From positions 310,001 through 374,000 of the forward strand of contig WVSR01000001.1 of assembly GCA_015689775.1 (NCBI GenBank): a stretch of DNA of 64,000 nt. The letters are read 5' to 3'. The notes under the pieces were generated by a model. That model was given only the letters and a program-made list of their open reading frames with translations, was not told where the DNA came from and searched no databases. Position numbers and translations under genes: made by a program. This DNA comes from Rhodobacterales bacterium LSUCC0387 (GTDB lineage: Bacteria > Pseudomonadota > Alphaproteobacteria > Rhodobacterales > Rhodobacteraceae). Below, in pieces: positions 1-8,962 of this stretch. The stretch's first letter is position 1; each line of letters opens with the position of its first letter.

Positions 1-2
1 TT

Positions 3-2183
3 CGTTTGGTTGATCTGGGCCGTGATGCGCAGGTCAATGCCGAACAGCGGTTGCGCAGCCTGTCGCAGATGCGCCGCTTGTTTCACGATTATCCCCGCGC
101 CCTTGCGGCAACGCGCTTGATTGCACGGCGCTGCCAGTTTCAGCTGGATCAATTGCGCTATGAATACCCATCCGAGATTTCTGATGGCGAAACCTCACAG
201 TCCCGTCTTGAGCGATTGGCGTGGAAGGGGCTTGCATGGCGCTACCCAAGGGGCATCCCTGAGCGCGCGCAGATCCTCATGAATCATGAATTGGCGTTGA
301 TTGATAAACTTGGCTATGCGCCCTATTTTTTGACAGTTCATGATATTGTCGCTTTCGCGCGTGGGCGTGGGATTTTGTGCCAAGGGCGCGGGTCGGCGGC
401 CAATTCCATCACCTGCTATGCTTTGGGCGTGACCTCTGTCTCTCCTGAAATTGGTACGATGGTGTTTGAGCGGTTTGTCTCGGAAGCCCGCGATGAGCCA
501 CCCGATATTGATGTTGATTTCGAGCATGAACGCCGCGAGGAGGTGATCCAATGGATTTACGCCCGCTATGGTCGTCACCGCGCAGGGATTTGCGCCACAG
601 TGATTCATTATCGCGGCAAGCGTGCCATTCGTGAAGTTGGCCGCGCTATGGGCTTAAGCGAAGATATCCTATCTGCGCTTTCAAGCCAGATTTGGGGGTC
701 ATGGGGGTCGGGTGAATTGCAAGACGCTCGACTGCGCGAAATCGGTCTTGATCCTGATAACCCACATTTACGGTTGGTGATGGATTTGGTGGGCCAGATC
801 ATCGGCTTCCCGCGCCATTTAAGCCAGCATGTGGGGGGATTCGTGATTACCGAAGGGCGGCTTGATGCGCTTGTGCCCATAGAAAATGCCACGATGGAGG
901 ATCGCACAATCATCGCATGGGATAAGGATGATATTGATGCCTTGGGCATTTTGAAGGTCGATGTTTTGGCCTTGGGAATGCTCAGTTGTTTGCGCAAATC
1001 CTTTGACCTTTTGCAGGGTCATTATGGGCGGAATTTTGATCTGGCCACCCTGCCCGCTGAGGATGGCCGCGTCTATGATATGCTGTGCAAGGCAGACAGT
1101 CTGGGTGTGTTTCAGGTGGAGTCGCGCGCGCAGATGAACTTTTTGCCGCGTATGCGCCCACGTTCTTTCTATGATCTGGTGATCCAAGTGGCGATTATCC
1201 GACCTGGGCCTATTCAGGGTGATATGGTGCATCCCTTCATTCGCCGCCGCAATGGGGAGGAGGCGGTCGAGTTTCCATCTGATGCGTTGGGCGCTGTGTT
1301 GCGCAAGACCTTGGGCGTGCCCTTGTTTCAAGAACAGGCAATGCAAATCGCAATTGTAGGGGCCAGTTTCACCCCGACTGAGGCCGATGCGCTGCGCCGT
1401 GCCTTGGCTACGTTCAAGAAAAAGGGCCATGTCTCGGAATTTCGGGCGCGGTTTTTGCGCGGCATGCAGAATAATGGGTATGACCCTGATTTTGCCGCGC
1501 GCTGCTTTGCACAGATCGAAGGGTTCGGCGCCTATGGTTTCCCTGAAAGCCATGCTGCGAGTTTTGCACTTTTGGTTTATGCCAGCGCGTGGATCAAATG
1601 CCATTACCCTGCCGTTTTTGCCTGTGCTTTGCTGAACAGCCAACCGATGGGGTTCTATTCCCCTGCACAGATTGTGTGTGATGCACAGGCGCATGGGGTG
1701 GAGGTGAGACCTGTTTGCGTCAATCTCAGCGCATGGGATCACACGCTAGAACCAGATGGGACGGGTGCGCTTGCGCTAAGATTGGGGCTGCGACAGATCC
1801 GAAGCTTGTCTGAGGAGGACGCGCATTGGATCATTGCCGCGCGTGGTAACGGCTATCTCAGCCCGCGTGATTTATGGCGTCGTGCTGGTATGTTGCAAAA
1901 ACCTTTGCGTGCTTTGGCCGAAGCAGATGCCTTTGCCGCGCTTGGGTTTGATCGCCGCGCGGCGCTTTGGGAATTGCGCGGGCTTGGCCCTGCACAAGAT
2001 TTGCCGCTTTTTGCCCGTGACCTTGAGGGTGAGGCGCATAATGAGGTCTCACCAAATTTGCCACAGATGACAGAAGGTGAAGCCGTGATCGAAGATTATG
2101 CGAGCCTGCAGCTGACGTTGAAACGCCACCCTGTTGCGTTTTTGCGTGGAAAATTGAGCCCCAATTGGGTGGTGCGCTTATAG
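3..2183 (+). CDS. dnaE2: Error-prone DNA polymerase DnaE2/ImuC, 5' truncated by window edge, C-terminal tail apparently missing
   Basis: DnaE2 (ImuC) is the polymerase of the SOS-induced ImuA-ImuB-DnaE2 translesion synthesis system. The reading frame is open from the first bases of the window. From the position of conserved blocks, about 370 N-terminal residues (most of the PHP domain) lie outside. The palm motif PDIDVDF near position 500 and the block LKVDVLALGML near 955 carry the catalytic aspartates, and fingers and helix-hairpin-helix regions follow. The protein stops after the block LKRHPVAFLR, which in family members is normally followed by roughly 100-150 residues with an OB-fold. Here a TAG at 2181-2183 overlaps the stop of the converging pip gene by 6 bp. 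I infer a 3' deletion, so the gene may be a truncated or dead polymerase. imuB is not next to it downstream but lies at 51145-52836. Confidence 0.9.
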   Translation, partial: RLVDLGRDAQVNAEQRLRSLSQMRRLFHDYPRALAATRLIARRCQFQLDQLRYEYPSEISDGETSQSRLERLAWKGLAWRYPRGIPERAQILMNHELALIDKLGYAPYFLTVHDIVAFARGRGILCQGRGSAANSITCYALGVTSVSPEIGTMVFERFVSEARDEPPDIDVDFEHERREEVIQWIYARYGRHRAGICATVIHYRGKRAIREVGRAMGLSEDILSALSSQIWGSWGSGELQDARLREIGLDPDNPHLRLVMDLVGQIIGFPRHLSQHVGGFVITEGRLDALVPIENATMEDRTIIAWDKDDIDALGILKVDVLALGMLSCLRKSFDLLQGHYGRNFDLATLPAEDGRVYDMLCKADSLGVFQVESRAQMNFLPRMRPRSFYDLVIQVAIIRPGPIQGDMVHPFIRRRNGEEAVEFPSDALGAVLRKTLGVPLFQEQAMQIAIVGASFTPTEADALRRALATFKKKGHVSEFRARFLRGMQNNGYDPDFAARCFAQIEGFGAYGFPESHAASFALLVYASAWIKCHYPAVFACALLNSQPMGFYSPAQIVCDAQAHGVEVRPVCVNLSAWDHTLEPDGTGALALRLGLRQIRSLSEEDAHWIIAARGNGYLSPRDLWRRAGMLQKPLRALAEADAFAALGFDRRAALWELRGLGPAQDLPLFARDLEGEAHNEVSPNLPQMTEGEAVIEDYASLQLTLKRHPVAFLRGKLSPNWVVRL

Positions 2184-3167
2184 GCCGAATTTTGTGGCGT
2201 GCTCGCCCACAGATTTCATTACCCGCACCAATTCTTTGCCGATGCCAGGCTCAGACAAAGCATGGCCCGCAGCCTTGACCATCTGCAAGTGACCCGAAGG
2301 CCAACGCGCCGCAAGACTATAGGCGGATTGAGGCGGACAAATCATGTCATAGCGCCCCTGTACAATCACGCCATGAATATGGGCGATGCGATGCATATTT
2401 TTTAAAATCTGCCCGTCTTCTTCGAGAAAGCCGCGATTGACGAAATAATGGTTTTCAAGCCGCGCGAAGGCGCGGGCGTAATCGGCGGGGCAATCACCCC
2501 CTTGTCCATCGCTTTCGATAGACGCCAAGGCGTTTTCCCATGCTGTCCAAGCACGCGCGTAACGGGTTTCGACCATCATATCGCCTGAGAAAAGGCGGCG
2601 GTTATAGGCGGCAATTAAATCGCCACGTTCATCTTCGGGGATCAGCGATACGAAGCGCTGCCATTGTTCTGGCCAGAATTGACCCGCGCCGCTGCCATAA
2701 AACCAATCCAATTCGCGTTGCATTGATAAAAACACACCGCGTAAGGCCAAATAGGCCACAGATTGCGGGTGGGTTTGCGCATAGATCAAGGCAAGGGTCG
2801 CACCCCAAGAACCGCCAAATACGGCCCATTTCTCAATGCCAAGCGTATTGCGGATGCGCTCAATATCTTCGACAAGATGCCAAGTATTGTTGCCTCGAAT
2901 GGCGGCATGGGGCCGCGAGCGGCCACAGCCGCGCTGATCAAACAGGATAATTCGCCAGACCGAAGGGTCAAAATAGCGCCGCATGGCAGGGCTGCACCCG
3001 CCGCCCGGGCCGCCATGCAGCACCGCAACGGCAGGGCCGTTTGGGTTTCCGCATTGCTCCATATAAATTTGGTGACCTTCGCCAACATCCAACATACGCT
3101 GATCGAACGGGTCGATCGGCGGGAAGAGGTGCTGCACTGCGCGCTTTTGGCCCGTGAACTTATCCAT
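2178..3167 (-). CDS. pip: Proline iminopeptidase (prolyl aminopeptidase)
   Basis: This is an alpha/beta-hydrolase of peptidase family S33 that removes N-terminal proline from peptides in the cytoplasm. The 329-residue length is normal. The oxyanion-hole motif HGGPGGG is near residue 50, DQRGCGRS near 100, and the nucleophile elbow GGSWGATLAL carries the catalytic Ser. The late Asp (GRYDMICP) and His (AAGHALSEPG) complete the triad. The start ATG at 3167 is 70 bp from the divergent ubiG start, so a shared promoter region lies between them. The stop overlaps the dnaE2 stop by 6 bp. Confidence 0.93.
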   Translation of the reverse strand: MDKFTGQKRAVQHLFPPIDPFDQRMLDVGEGHQIYMEQCGNPNGPAVAVLHGGPGGGCSPAMRRYFDPSVWRIILFDQRGCGRSRPHAAIRGNNTWHLVEDIERIRNTLGIEKWAVFGGSWGATLALIYAQTHPQSVAYLALRGVFLSMQRELDWFYGSGAGQFWPEQWQRFVSLIPEDERGDLIAAYNRRLFSGDMMVETRYARAWTAWENALASIESDGQGGDCPADYARAFARLENHYFVNRGFLEEDGQILKNMHRIAHIHGVIVQGRYDMICPPQSAYSLAARWPSGHLQMVKAAGHALSEPGIGKELVRVMKSVGEHATKFGL

Positions 3168-3237
3168 AAGCTTCCTATATAGGACGTAAGACTCAACCTA
3201 ACAGTCCCAAACCCCTTGGCAAGGCTTTGAGCATAGA

Positions 3238-3981
3238 ATGACTGACAAGACTGGTACAATTGACCCTGCGGAAATCGTGAAATTCGAGGCGATGGCCGCT
3301 GAATGGTGGGATCCGAACGGGAAATTCCGTCCGTTGCACATGATGAACCCTGTGCGGCTTGACTACATCACGCGCCAGATCGCGGCCGAATTCGGGCGGG
3401 ATCTAACGGCAGAGCGACCCTTTGAGGGGTTGCGTATCTTAGATATTGGCTGTGGTGGTGGGCTTCTGTCTGAACCTATGGCGCGGCGCGGCGCCGATGT
3501 GGTGGGCGCAGATGCAGCTGAGCGCAACATTCCTGTGGCACGAGTTCATGCCGAGCAATCAGGTCTGACAATTGATTATCGTCACACAAGTGCTGAGGCC
3601 CTCACGGCCGCAGGTGAGCAATTTGATGTCGTCCTCAATATGGAAGTGGTTGAACACGTGGCCGATCCGCAGGCTTATTTGACCGCTTGCCATGATTTGC
3701 TGAAATCAGGTGGGCTGATGCTATGCTCAACCATCAACCGAAATCCCAAAAGCTTTGCCATGGCGATTGTGGGCGCGGAATATATCATGCGTTGGCTGCC
3801 GAAAGGCACACATGAATGGTCAAAATTCATCACGCCTGATGAGCTGTTCAAAATGATCGAGATTGCAGGACTGAGGCCTGTGGATCGCAAGGGCTACGTG
3901 TTCAATCCGATTTCTTGGGGTTGGTCGATCTCGGATCGCGATTTGTCGGTGAATTACGTCACCGCGTCCATTCGCCCTTAA
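3238..3981 (+). CDS. ubiG: Bifunctional 2-polyprenyl-6-hydroxyphenol methylase / 3-demethylubiquinol 3-O-methyltransferase
   Basis: UbiG carries out both O-methylation steps of ubiquinone synthesis, using S-adenosylmethionine. The 247-residue protein begins with the family signature around [19 protein letters not shown], has the SAM-binding motif LDIGCGGG near residue 70, and the conserved [14 protein letters not shown] block near 190. It is a single gene, divergent from pip. Its stop overlaps the stop of the convergent MarR gene by 4 bp. Confidence 0.96.
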   Translation: MTDKTGTIDPAEIVKFEAMAAEWWDPNGKFRPLHMMNPVRLDYITRQIAAEFGRDLTAERPFEGLRILDIGCGGGLLSEPMARRGADVVGADAAERNIPVARVHAEQSGLTIDYRHTSAEALTAAGEQFDVVLNMEVVEHVADPQAYLTACHDLLKSGGLMLCSTINRNPKSFAMAIVGAEYIMRWLPKGTHEWSKFITPDELFKMIEIAGLRPVDRKGYVFNPISWGWSISDRDLSVNYVTASIRP

Positions 3982-4433
3982 CTGCTCGGGTCAGTGTCAT
4001 TTTCAAGGCGCACCCGTATCTCGCGCAAAACGGGCAGGGCTGCACGTACTTTGGCCGCACCAATAGCTTCAATCGTATCCAATAAAACAGGTGCAATCGC
4101 CCGCAGCGCGGCATCTCGCGCTGAACGTCCTGCGGGGCTTATGGTCACAAATTTACGGCGGGCGTCGTCCCAATCGGGACGAATATGGATATGTCCCGCC
4201 CATTCCAAACGGTTCAGTGTATTGGTCATTGCACCGCGGGTGACGTGAAACAGCCGTGCAAGCTGTGCAGGCGTGCGTTCCTCATTGGCGCGCGCCAAAT
4301 GGTTCAGCACGGAAAAATGGCTCAGCTTCATACCTTTCGGCAGCGCTTTGGACAGGCGGTGTCGAGCCAGTTGATCAGCCATAAACAATTCGCTGAACAA
4401 TGCGATGGAGAGGGGATCACTGGCGTCACTCAT
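3978..4433 (-). CDS. MarR-family transcriptional regulator
   Basis: This is a winged-helix repressor-type protein of about 151 residues. The block [25 protein letters not shown] followed by [23 protein letters not shown] is the MarR helix-turn-helix, and [16 protein letters not shown] is the wing; both are clear when read in pieces. I chose the ATG at 4433 (MSDASDPLS). A longer frame would need a TTG at 4469 without a good ribosome binding site. The ligand and target genes are not evident. The neighbours are ubiG (convergent) and grxC (downstream on the other side), neither of which is an obvious target. Confidence 0.85.
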   Translation of the reverse strand: MSDASDPLSIALFSELFMADQLARHRLSKALPKGMKLSHFSVLNHLARANEERTPAQLARLFHVTRGAMTNTLNRLEWAGHIHIRPDWDDARRKFVTISPAGRSARDAALRAIAPVLLDTIEAIGAAKVRAALPVLREIRVRLENDTDPSS

Positions 4434-4495
4434 GGCTGGACTAGACCCTATGGCAGCCTTTTGGTGCAAGGGAAATCGTTAAAAACACTGTAAAT

Positions 4496-4753
4496 TTAAG
4501 AAGAAAGCAATGGATCAAGCTTGCCGTGACGCTCAAGTGCCGCAAGGTCATCATAACCGCCTACATGTTGGTCATTGATAAAAATCTGCGGCACTGTGTG
4601 CCGACCATGGGCGCGTGCCATCATATCTTGGCGCAGTTTTGGGTCACTGCTGACATCAGTCTCGACAAAGCTGACATCTTTGCTTGCCAACAGGCGTTTG
4701 GCAGCGTGGCAATAGCCGCAAAGTGGGCTCGTGTAGATTTCAATCTGTGTCAT
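4496..4753 (-). CDS. grxC: Glutaredoxin 3 (GrxC)
   Basis: This is a small dithiol glutaredoxin of 85 residues. The active site is CGYC (residues 12-15), where most GrxC have CPYC. The glutathione-binding TVPQIFIND and GGYDDL blocks follow. It starts 18 bp after the last stop of the comF remnant on the same strand. comF-grxC is a common order in this bacterial group, so grxC probably uses the promoter that once served comF. Confidence 0.93.
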   Translation of the reverse strand: MTQIEIYTSPLCGYCHAAKRLLASKDVSFVETDVSSDPKLRQDMMARAHGRHTVPQIFINDQHVGGYDDLAALERHGKLDPLLSS

Positions 4754-4771
4754 CTGCCTGTCTCCTATCTG

Positions 4772-5274
4772 CTACGCTGCTTTTGCCGCGCGGGACATAA
4801 GCAGCACATATATCGGCCCTGCACCGCCCAAGCGCAAGGCGTGGGTTGAAGATCGAACGATCGCGCCTGAGATCATTACATCATCAACCAAAATGACCGC
4901 CCGCCCCTACAGCATTTCACGCTAGCCCGGGGTTAGGGTCAGCGCATCGTCTAAATTGGCAAACGGGCCTCGGCGCTCAGCCCATCTTGGGGGCTGTCCT
5001 GTCCCCTCGTATCGCAGCGTGGTGCGGCCTGCATCCCAAGGGGGCGGGCGCATGAGGCATGCATCACAAAGATTACTAGGCGCAGCCTCCTCGCTAATCA
5101 ATTCATAGCCGCAGGCGTTACAAAGGATTTGCCGATAAACTGGGCCTCTGCTCAACAGGGGCCACAGAGACCATAAGGAATTTCAACCCTGTCACCGCAG
5201 CGCAGGCAATCAGGCGGAAAGGCCTATGTTTTGGCCCGATCAAGGATTTGCAAAAGGGACGCGAACACTTACAT
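4772..5274 (-). pseudogene. comF: comF (ComFC competence phosphoribosyltransferase) remnant with internal deletion and four in-frame stops
   Basis: Read on the minus strand from an ATG at 5274, one frame gives a recognisable ComF. It has a Zn-ribbon with paired cysteines (CLRCGD, LCGP, LCNACGYEL, LCDACL), then a jump to the C-terminal blocks FANLDDALTLTP and VILVDDVMISGA, the PRPP-binding loop of phosphoribosyltransferases. The frame is broken by TAA at 5271-5269 and by TAG at 5226-5224, 4924-4922 and 4909-4907. About 70 codons are missing between the Zn-ribbon and FANLDDA (near 4965-5000), judged against a usual length near 240. ComF helps internalise DNA during natural transformation. The remnant cannot make a working protein. 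A 77-codon open piece (4922-5155) lies inside it. Confidence 0.85.
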
Positions 5275-5312
5275 AACCCCTCTAAGTTTTCAAAAAGCCT
5301 GAGCCCATAGTC

Positions 5313-6161
5313 GTGACTGAACCCCTTCCGCCAAAATTGACCGACCCGCAGGCCTTGGCCTGTGCCCGCGCGCGTGCGCGATTGGATCGGGCTGGGTTCT
5401 TGCATGACGAGGTCAAGCTTGAGCTTGAAGAAAGACTGGCAGACGTCAACAGGCGCTTTACCGCGCCCGTTTTGATTACGCCTTTTGTGGAGTATTGGGC
5501 AGATTTTATGCCCGAAGCCTCCCGCGTTTTGCCCCAAGATGACTTGGGCTTGATCGAAGGGGCCCATGATCTGGTGATCCACGCGATGGCGTTGCATTGG
5601 GTCGATGATCCCGTGGGGCAACTTGTGCAATCGGCCCGTGCGCTGAAACCTGATGGGCTGTTTTTAGGGGTATTTTTTGGCGGCGAAAGCCTGACCGAAC
5701 TGCGTGATGTTTTGCGCCAAGCCGAAATTGCGGTGATGGGCGGCTTGTCGCCGCGCGTGGCCCCGATGGGAGATTTGCGTGATATGGGCGGGCTACTGGG
5801 GCGCGCGGGGTTTGCCCTGCCTGTGGCTGATACATTGCGCAAAACCATCAGTTATCGGGATATTTTTCACATGATTGGTGATTTGCGCGATATGGGAGAA
5901 ACCAATGCGCTTGACGCGCGTCACCGCGCCGCCCCCCCGCGTGATTTTTTTAAGCGCGCCGATGAGATTTACAAAAAAACTTATCCATTCGAAGAAAATC
6001 GCATCCGATCTACTGTTGAGATCGTATTCCTTTCAGGATGGAAACCAGATGCCGGTCAACAAAAGCCTCTTCGACCTGGATCGGCGCAGGCGAGATTGGC
6101 AGACGCGCTTGGCGTGACTGAATTTGATGAAACCGCCCGACCCGTAGAAAACGGGTCGTAA
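5313..6161 (+). CDS. Class I SAM-dependent methyltransferase, BioC/NDUFAF5-like
   Basis: The protein has 282 residues. It resembles the NDUFAF5-type methyltransferases kept in Rhodobacterales: LVNRRFT-like N-terminal block, then HDLVIHAMALHWVDDPVGQL near residue 85, and the C-terminal LRPGSAQARLADALGV. The usual glycine-rich SAM motif I (GxGxG) is not seen in the expected N-terminal region. Relatives, as far as I recall, also lack it, so activity is uncertain. GTG at 5313 is the reported start. The gene is divergent from the comF remnant and upstream of hemH. Confidence 0.75.
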   Translation: MTEPLPPKLTDPQALACARARARLDRAGFLHDEVKLELEERLADVNRRFTAPVLITPFVEYWADFMPEASRVLPQDDLGLIEGAHDLVIHAMALHWVDDPVGQLVQSARALKPDGLFLGVFFGGESLTELRDVLRQAEIAVMGGLSPRVAPMGDLRDMGGLLGRAGFALPVADTLRKTISYRDIFHMIGDLRDMGETNALDARHRAAPPRDFFKRADEIYKKTYPFEENRIRSTVEIVFLSGWKPDAGQQKPLRPGSAQARLADALGVTEFDETARPVENGS

Positions 6162-6177
6162 AAGGGTGGCCGTTTTT
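6138..6177 (+). terminator. Hairpin and T-rich tract after the BioC-like gene
   Basis: An 8-bp perfect inverted repeat (CGACCCGT at 6138-6145 and ACGGGTCG at 6151-6158, loop AGAAA) spans the end of the coding sequence. A T-rich stretch (GTTTTTTG) begins about 14 bases later. The distance to the T tract is longer than in a textbook intrinsic terminator, so the call is tentative. Confidence 0.4.
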
Positions 6178-6221
6178 TGTTGTTTGGGTTAGTCAGGCTG
6201 AAGAAAGAAGTGCGATAAAAG

Positions 6222-7289
6222 ATGAATATGATGCAAAACGCGACCGAAGCTGCTCTGCCCCATGCACCTGCTGATCACCCAAAGGTAAAGTTCGGCAAGA
6301 TTGGTGTGCTTTTAGCAAATTTGGGCACGCCAGATCATTATGACTACTGGTCAATGCGCCGCTATTTGAACGAATTTCTCTCAGATCGCCGCGTGATTGA
6401 CTACAGCCCGTGGATTTGGCAACCGCTTTTGCAATTGGTGATTTTGACCAAGCGTCCGTTTTCCTCTGGGGCCGCGTATAAATCTATTTGGAATGAAGAG
6501 CAGGGCGAAAGCCCGCTGATGACCATTACCAAAGACCAGACCGCAAAGATTAAGTCTGAAATGGCGGCGCTTTATGGGGATCAGGTCGAGGTGGATTTCT
6601 GCATGCGTTATGGCAACCCATCGACCAAGTCCAAAGTGGATGAGATGGTTGCAAAAGGTTGCACAAAAATCTTGTTTTTTCCCCTTTATCCACAATATGC
6701 GGGCGCGACTTCGGCCACAGCTTGCGACCAATTCTTTCGTGCGCTTACGGATATCAAATGGCAACCGAACGTGCGCACAGTCGAGGCCTATTACGAGCAT
6801 CCGCTGTATATCGAGGCTTTGGCGCAGTCGGTTGAGCGGGCCTATGCCAAGATTGTAGACCGCCCTGATGTCTTGGTGGCCTCCTATCACGGCGTTCCCA
6901 AGCGTTATTTGATGGAGGGCGATCCCTATCATTGCCAGTGCCAAAAAACCTCACGCCTGCTGAAAGAGCGTTTGGGTTGGTCTGACCGTGAGATTGTCAC
7001 GACATTCCAAAGCCGTTTTGGGCCTGAAGAATGGCTAAAGCCCTACACAGTCGAAGAAGTGGCGCGATTGGCCGAAGCGGGCAAGAAAAAGATTGCGGTG
7101 ATTGCCCCTGCATTTTCGGCCGATTGCATCGAGACTTTGGAAGAGATCAACGAAGAAATCCACGAAAGCTTTGAAGAGGCGGGCGGCGAGCAGTTTACCT
7201 ATATCCCCTGCCTCAACGATGATGACGCGCATATCAAGGCATTGGTCGCTGTCGCGCAGGATCACCTCAAAGGGTGGATTGGCGGCTAA
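6222..7289 (+). CDS. hemH: Ferrochelatase
   Basis: HemH inserts ferrous iron into protoporphyrin IX, the last step of haem synthesis. The 355-residue protein has the N-terminal VLLANLGTPD block, the active-site histidine in VASYHGVPKRY, and the conserved FQSRFGPEEWLKPYT and SADCIETLEEI segments. The cysteine pair in HCQCQKTSRLL is typical of proteobacterial members. The two early methionines (MNMM) leave the exact start open by a few residues. Its end overlaps the end of the convergent mutT by 4 bp. The haem product also serves petB and petC in this window. Confidence 0.96.
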   Translation: MNMMQNATEAALPHAPADHPKVKFGKIGVLLANLGTPDHYDYWSMRRYLNEFLSDRRVIDYSPWIWQPLLQLVILTKRPFSSGAAYKSIWNEEQGESPLMTITKDQTAKIKSEMAALYGDQVEVDFCMRYGNPSTKSKVDEMVAKGCTKILFFPLYPQYAGATSATACDQFFRALTDIKWQPNVRTVEAYYEHPLYIEALAQSVERAYAKIVDRPDVLVASYHGVPKRYLMEGDPYHCQCQKTSRLLKERLGWSDREIVTTFQSRFGPEEWLKPYTVEEVARLAEAGKKKIAVIAPAFSADCIETLEEINEEIHESFEEAGGEQFTYIPCLNDDDAHIKALVAVAQDHLKGWIGG

Positions 7290-7684
7290 AGCCAGTCGCG
7301 CAGGATCGGAATCAGAGGGATATCTGCAGGTGGCATTGGGTAGTCGCGCAAATCTTTTGCGCGCACCCATTTCAGCGCCTGCCCTTCGCGCGATTGGGGG
7401 ATACCGTCCCATTTGCGGCAGACAAAGAGCGGCATAAGAAGATGGAATTTCTCGTAGCTGTGGCTGGCAAAGCACAACGGCGCAAGGCAGCTTTGCCACG
7501 TTTCAATGCCCAATTCCTCGTGCAATTCTCGGATCAAGGCGGCCTCGGGTGTTTCGCCCTGTTCGACCTTGCCGCCTGGAAACTCCCAAAGACCGGCCAT
7601 TGATTTCCCCTCAGGCCGTTGCGCTAAAAGCACACGGCCCTCGCCATCAATCAACGCCGCTGCAGAGACAAGGACTGTTTTCAT
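7286..7684 (-). CDS. mutT: 8-oxo-dGTP diphosphatase MutT
   Basis: This is a Nudix hydrolase of 132 residues that cleans the nucleotide pool of oxidised dGTP. The Nudix box is complete: GGKVEQGETPEAALIRELHEELGI (read as GGK...GE...RELHEELGI), near residues 37-60, preceded by GLWEFPG. It overlaps the argJ stop by 4 bp, forming the operon ppiC-argJ-mutT. Confidence 0.95.
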   Translation of the reverse strand: MKTVLVSAAALIDGEGRVLLAQRPEGKSMAGLWEFPGGKVEQGETPEAALIRELHEELGIETWQSCLAPLCFASHSYEKFHLLMPLFVCRKWDGIPQSREGQALKWVRAKDLRDYPMPPADIPLIPILRDWL

Positions 7685-8940
7685 GAGCGATAATCCGCAT
7701 TGATGCTGATATAGCCATGGGTCAGGTCACAGGCCCAAACTGTAGCCGCCCCCATGCCAAGGCCCATATTCACGGCGATCCGCAATTCCTGCTGTTTCAT
7801 ATAGGCGGCCCCTTGCTCTTCGCGGTAATCGGGGCTGACCCAGCCATTTTCTGCCACCAAAATATCACCGAACTTGATGGTCAGGCGGTCACGATCTGCG
7901 ACTGCGCCAGATTTCCCAACCGCCATGACAACACGGCCCCAATTGGGATCCTCACCCGCAGCCGCGGTCTTCACAAGCGGGCTGTTGGCAATTGCGCGGG
8001 CAACACGATCTGCATCCGCGTCATTCACTGCGCCTGTGACCTGCACTTCGATCAGTTTGGTCGCGCCTTCCCCATCGCGCACCAATTGCAGGGCAAGGTC
8101 TTTGAGAACCGCCTCAAGTGCCGCATAAAACGCCTTTGCATCTGCGCTGTCCAAATCGGTAATCTGGGGATTGCCTGCCTTGCCTGTCGCTGCCACCATC
8201 AAGCTGTCCGAGGTTGAGGTGTCGCTGTCCACTGTCACCGCGTTAAAGCTGAGTTTGGTTGCTTGCGATAACATGGATTGCAGCGTGGCACGCGAAATCG
8301 CGGCATCGGTAAAGACATAGGCTAACATTGTTGCCATATCTGGCGCGATCATGCCCGAGCCTTTGGCAAAGCCCGCGATTTTCACCTCATGGCCCGAGAG
8401 GGTCAGGGTTTCTGTCGCGCCTTTGGGAAAAGTGTCGGTGGTCATAATCGCCCGTGCCGCGCCATCCGCCCCGTCAGCATCCAGCTTGCCCACCAATTCC
8501 GTTAAGATATGCGTGATTTTTTCAGGGGCGAAGGGCTCACCAATCACCCCCGTTGACGCGCTGAAGACATGAGCGGTAGGAATATCCAAAACACGGCCCA
8601 CCTCGGCGGTTACGACCGCGACCGTCTGATCGCCCACGCGGCCTGTAAAGGCGTTGGAATTTCCAGAATTTACAATAATTCCAAAGCCTTGATCGCTGCT
8701 TTCCCCCAAAGCGGCCAACTTGCGCTCACAATCGAGGACAGGTGCGGAGCGCGTGGAGGATCGGGTAAAGACACCTGCGACAGACGCCCCTGCGCAAATC
8801 TCGATCAACATGACATCGGTGCGGTTTTTATACCGCACCCCCGCCGCGCCACTGGCAAAGCGCACCCCATCAATGCGGGGCAATGCAGGAAACCCACCTT
8901 TTGGGGCGAGGGGGGAGACAGGAAGCGGGGCTTTTGCCAT
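7681..8940 (-). CDS. argJ: Bifunctional glutamate N-acetyltransferase / ornithine acetyltransferase
   Basis: ArgJ moves the acetyl group from N-acetylornithine to glutamate in the cyclic arginine pathway. The 419-residue length is normal. The self-cleavage site is in GSGMIAPDMATML, where the Thr after Ala becomes the nucleophile of the beta chain. It lies second in a three-gene minus-strand operon. argG, a later arginine step, is at 60976-62196. Confidence 0.96.
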   Translation of the reverse strand: MAKAPLPVSPLAPKGGFPALPRIDGVRFASGAAGVRYKNRTDVMLIEICAGASVAGVFTRSSTRSAPVLDCERKLAALGESSDQGFGIIVNSGNSNAFTGRVGDQTVAVVTAEVGRVLDIPTAHVFSASTGVIGEPFAPEKITHILTELVGKLDADGADGAARAIMTTDTFPKGATETLTLSGHEVKIAGFAKGSGMIAPDMATMLAYVFTDAAISRATLQSMLSQATKLSFNAVTVDSDTSTSDSLMVAATGKAGNPQITDLDSADAKAFYAALEAVLKDLALQLVRDGEGATKLIEVQVTGAVNDADADRVARAIANSPLVKTAAAGEDPNWGRVVMAVGKSGAVADRDRLTIKFGDILVAENGWVSPDYREEQGAAYMKQQELRIAVNMGLGMGAATVWACDLTHGYISINADYRS

Positions 8941-8962
8941 GATCGGGCCTATGTGCGAGGGG

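Noticed and set aside
819-1742. Long minus-strand frame inside dnaE2
   Set aside because: The product has no family features, and the plus-strand frame is a clear polymerase. It is a shadow of the coding bias.
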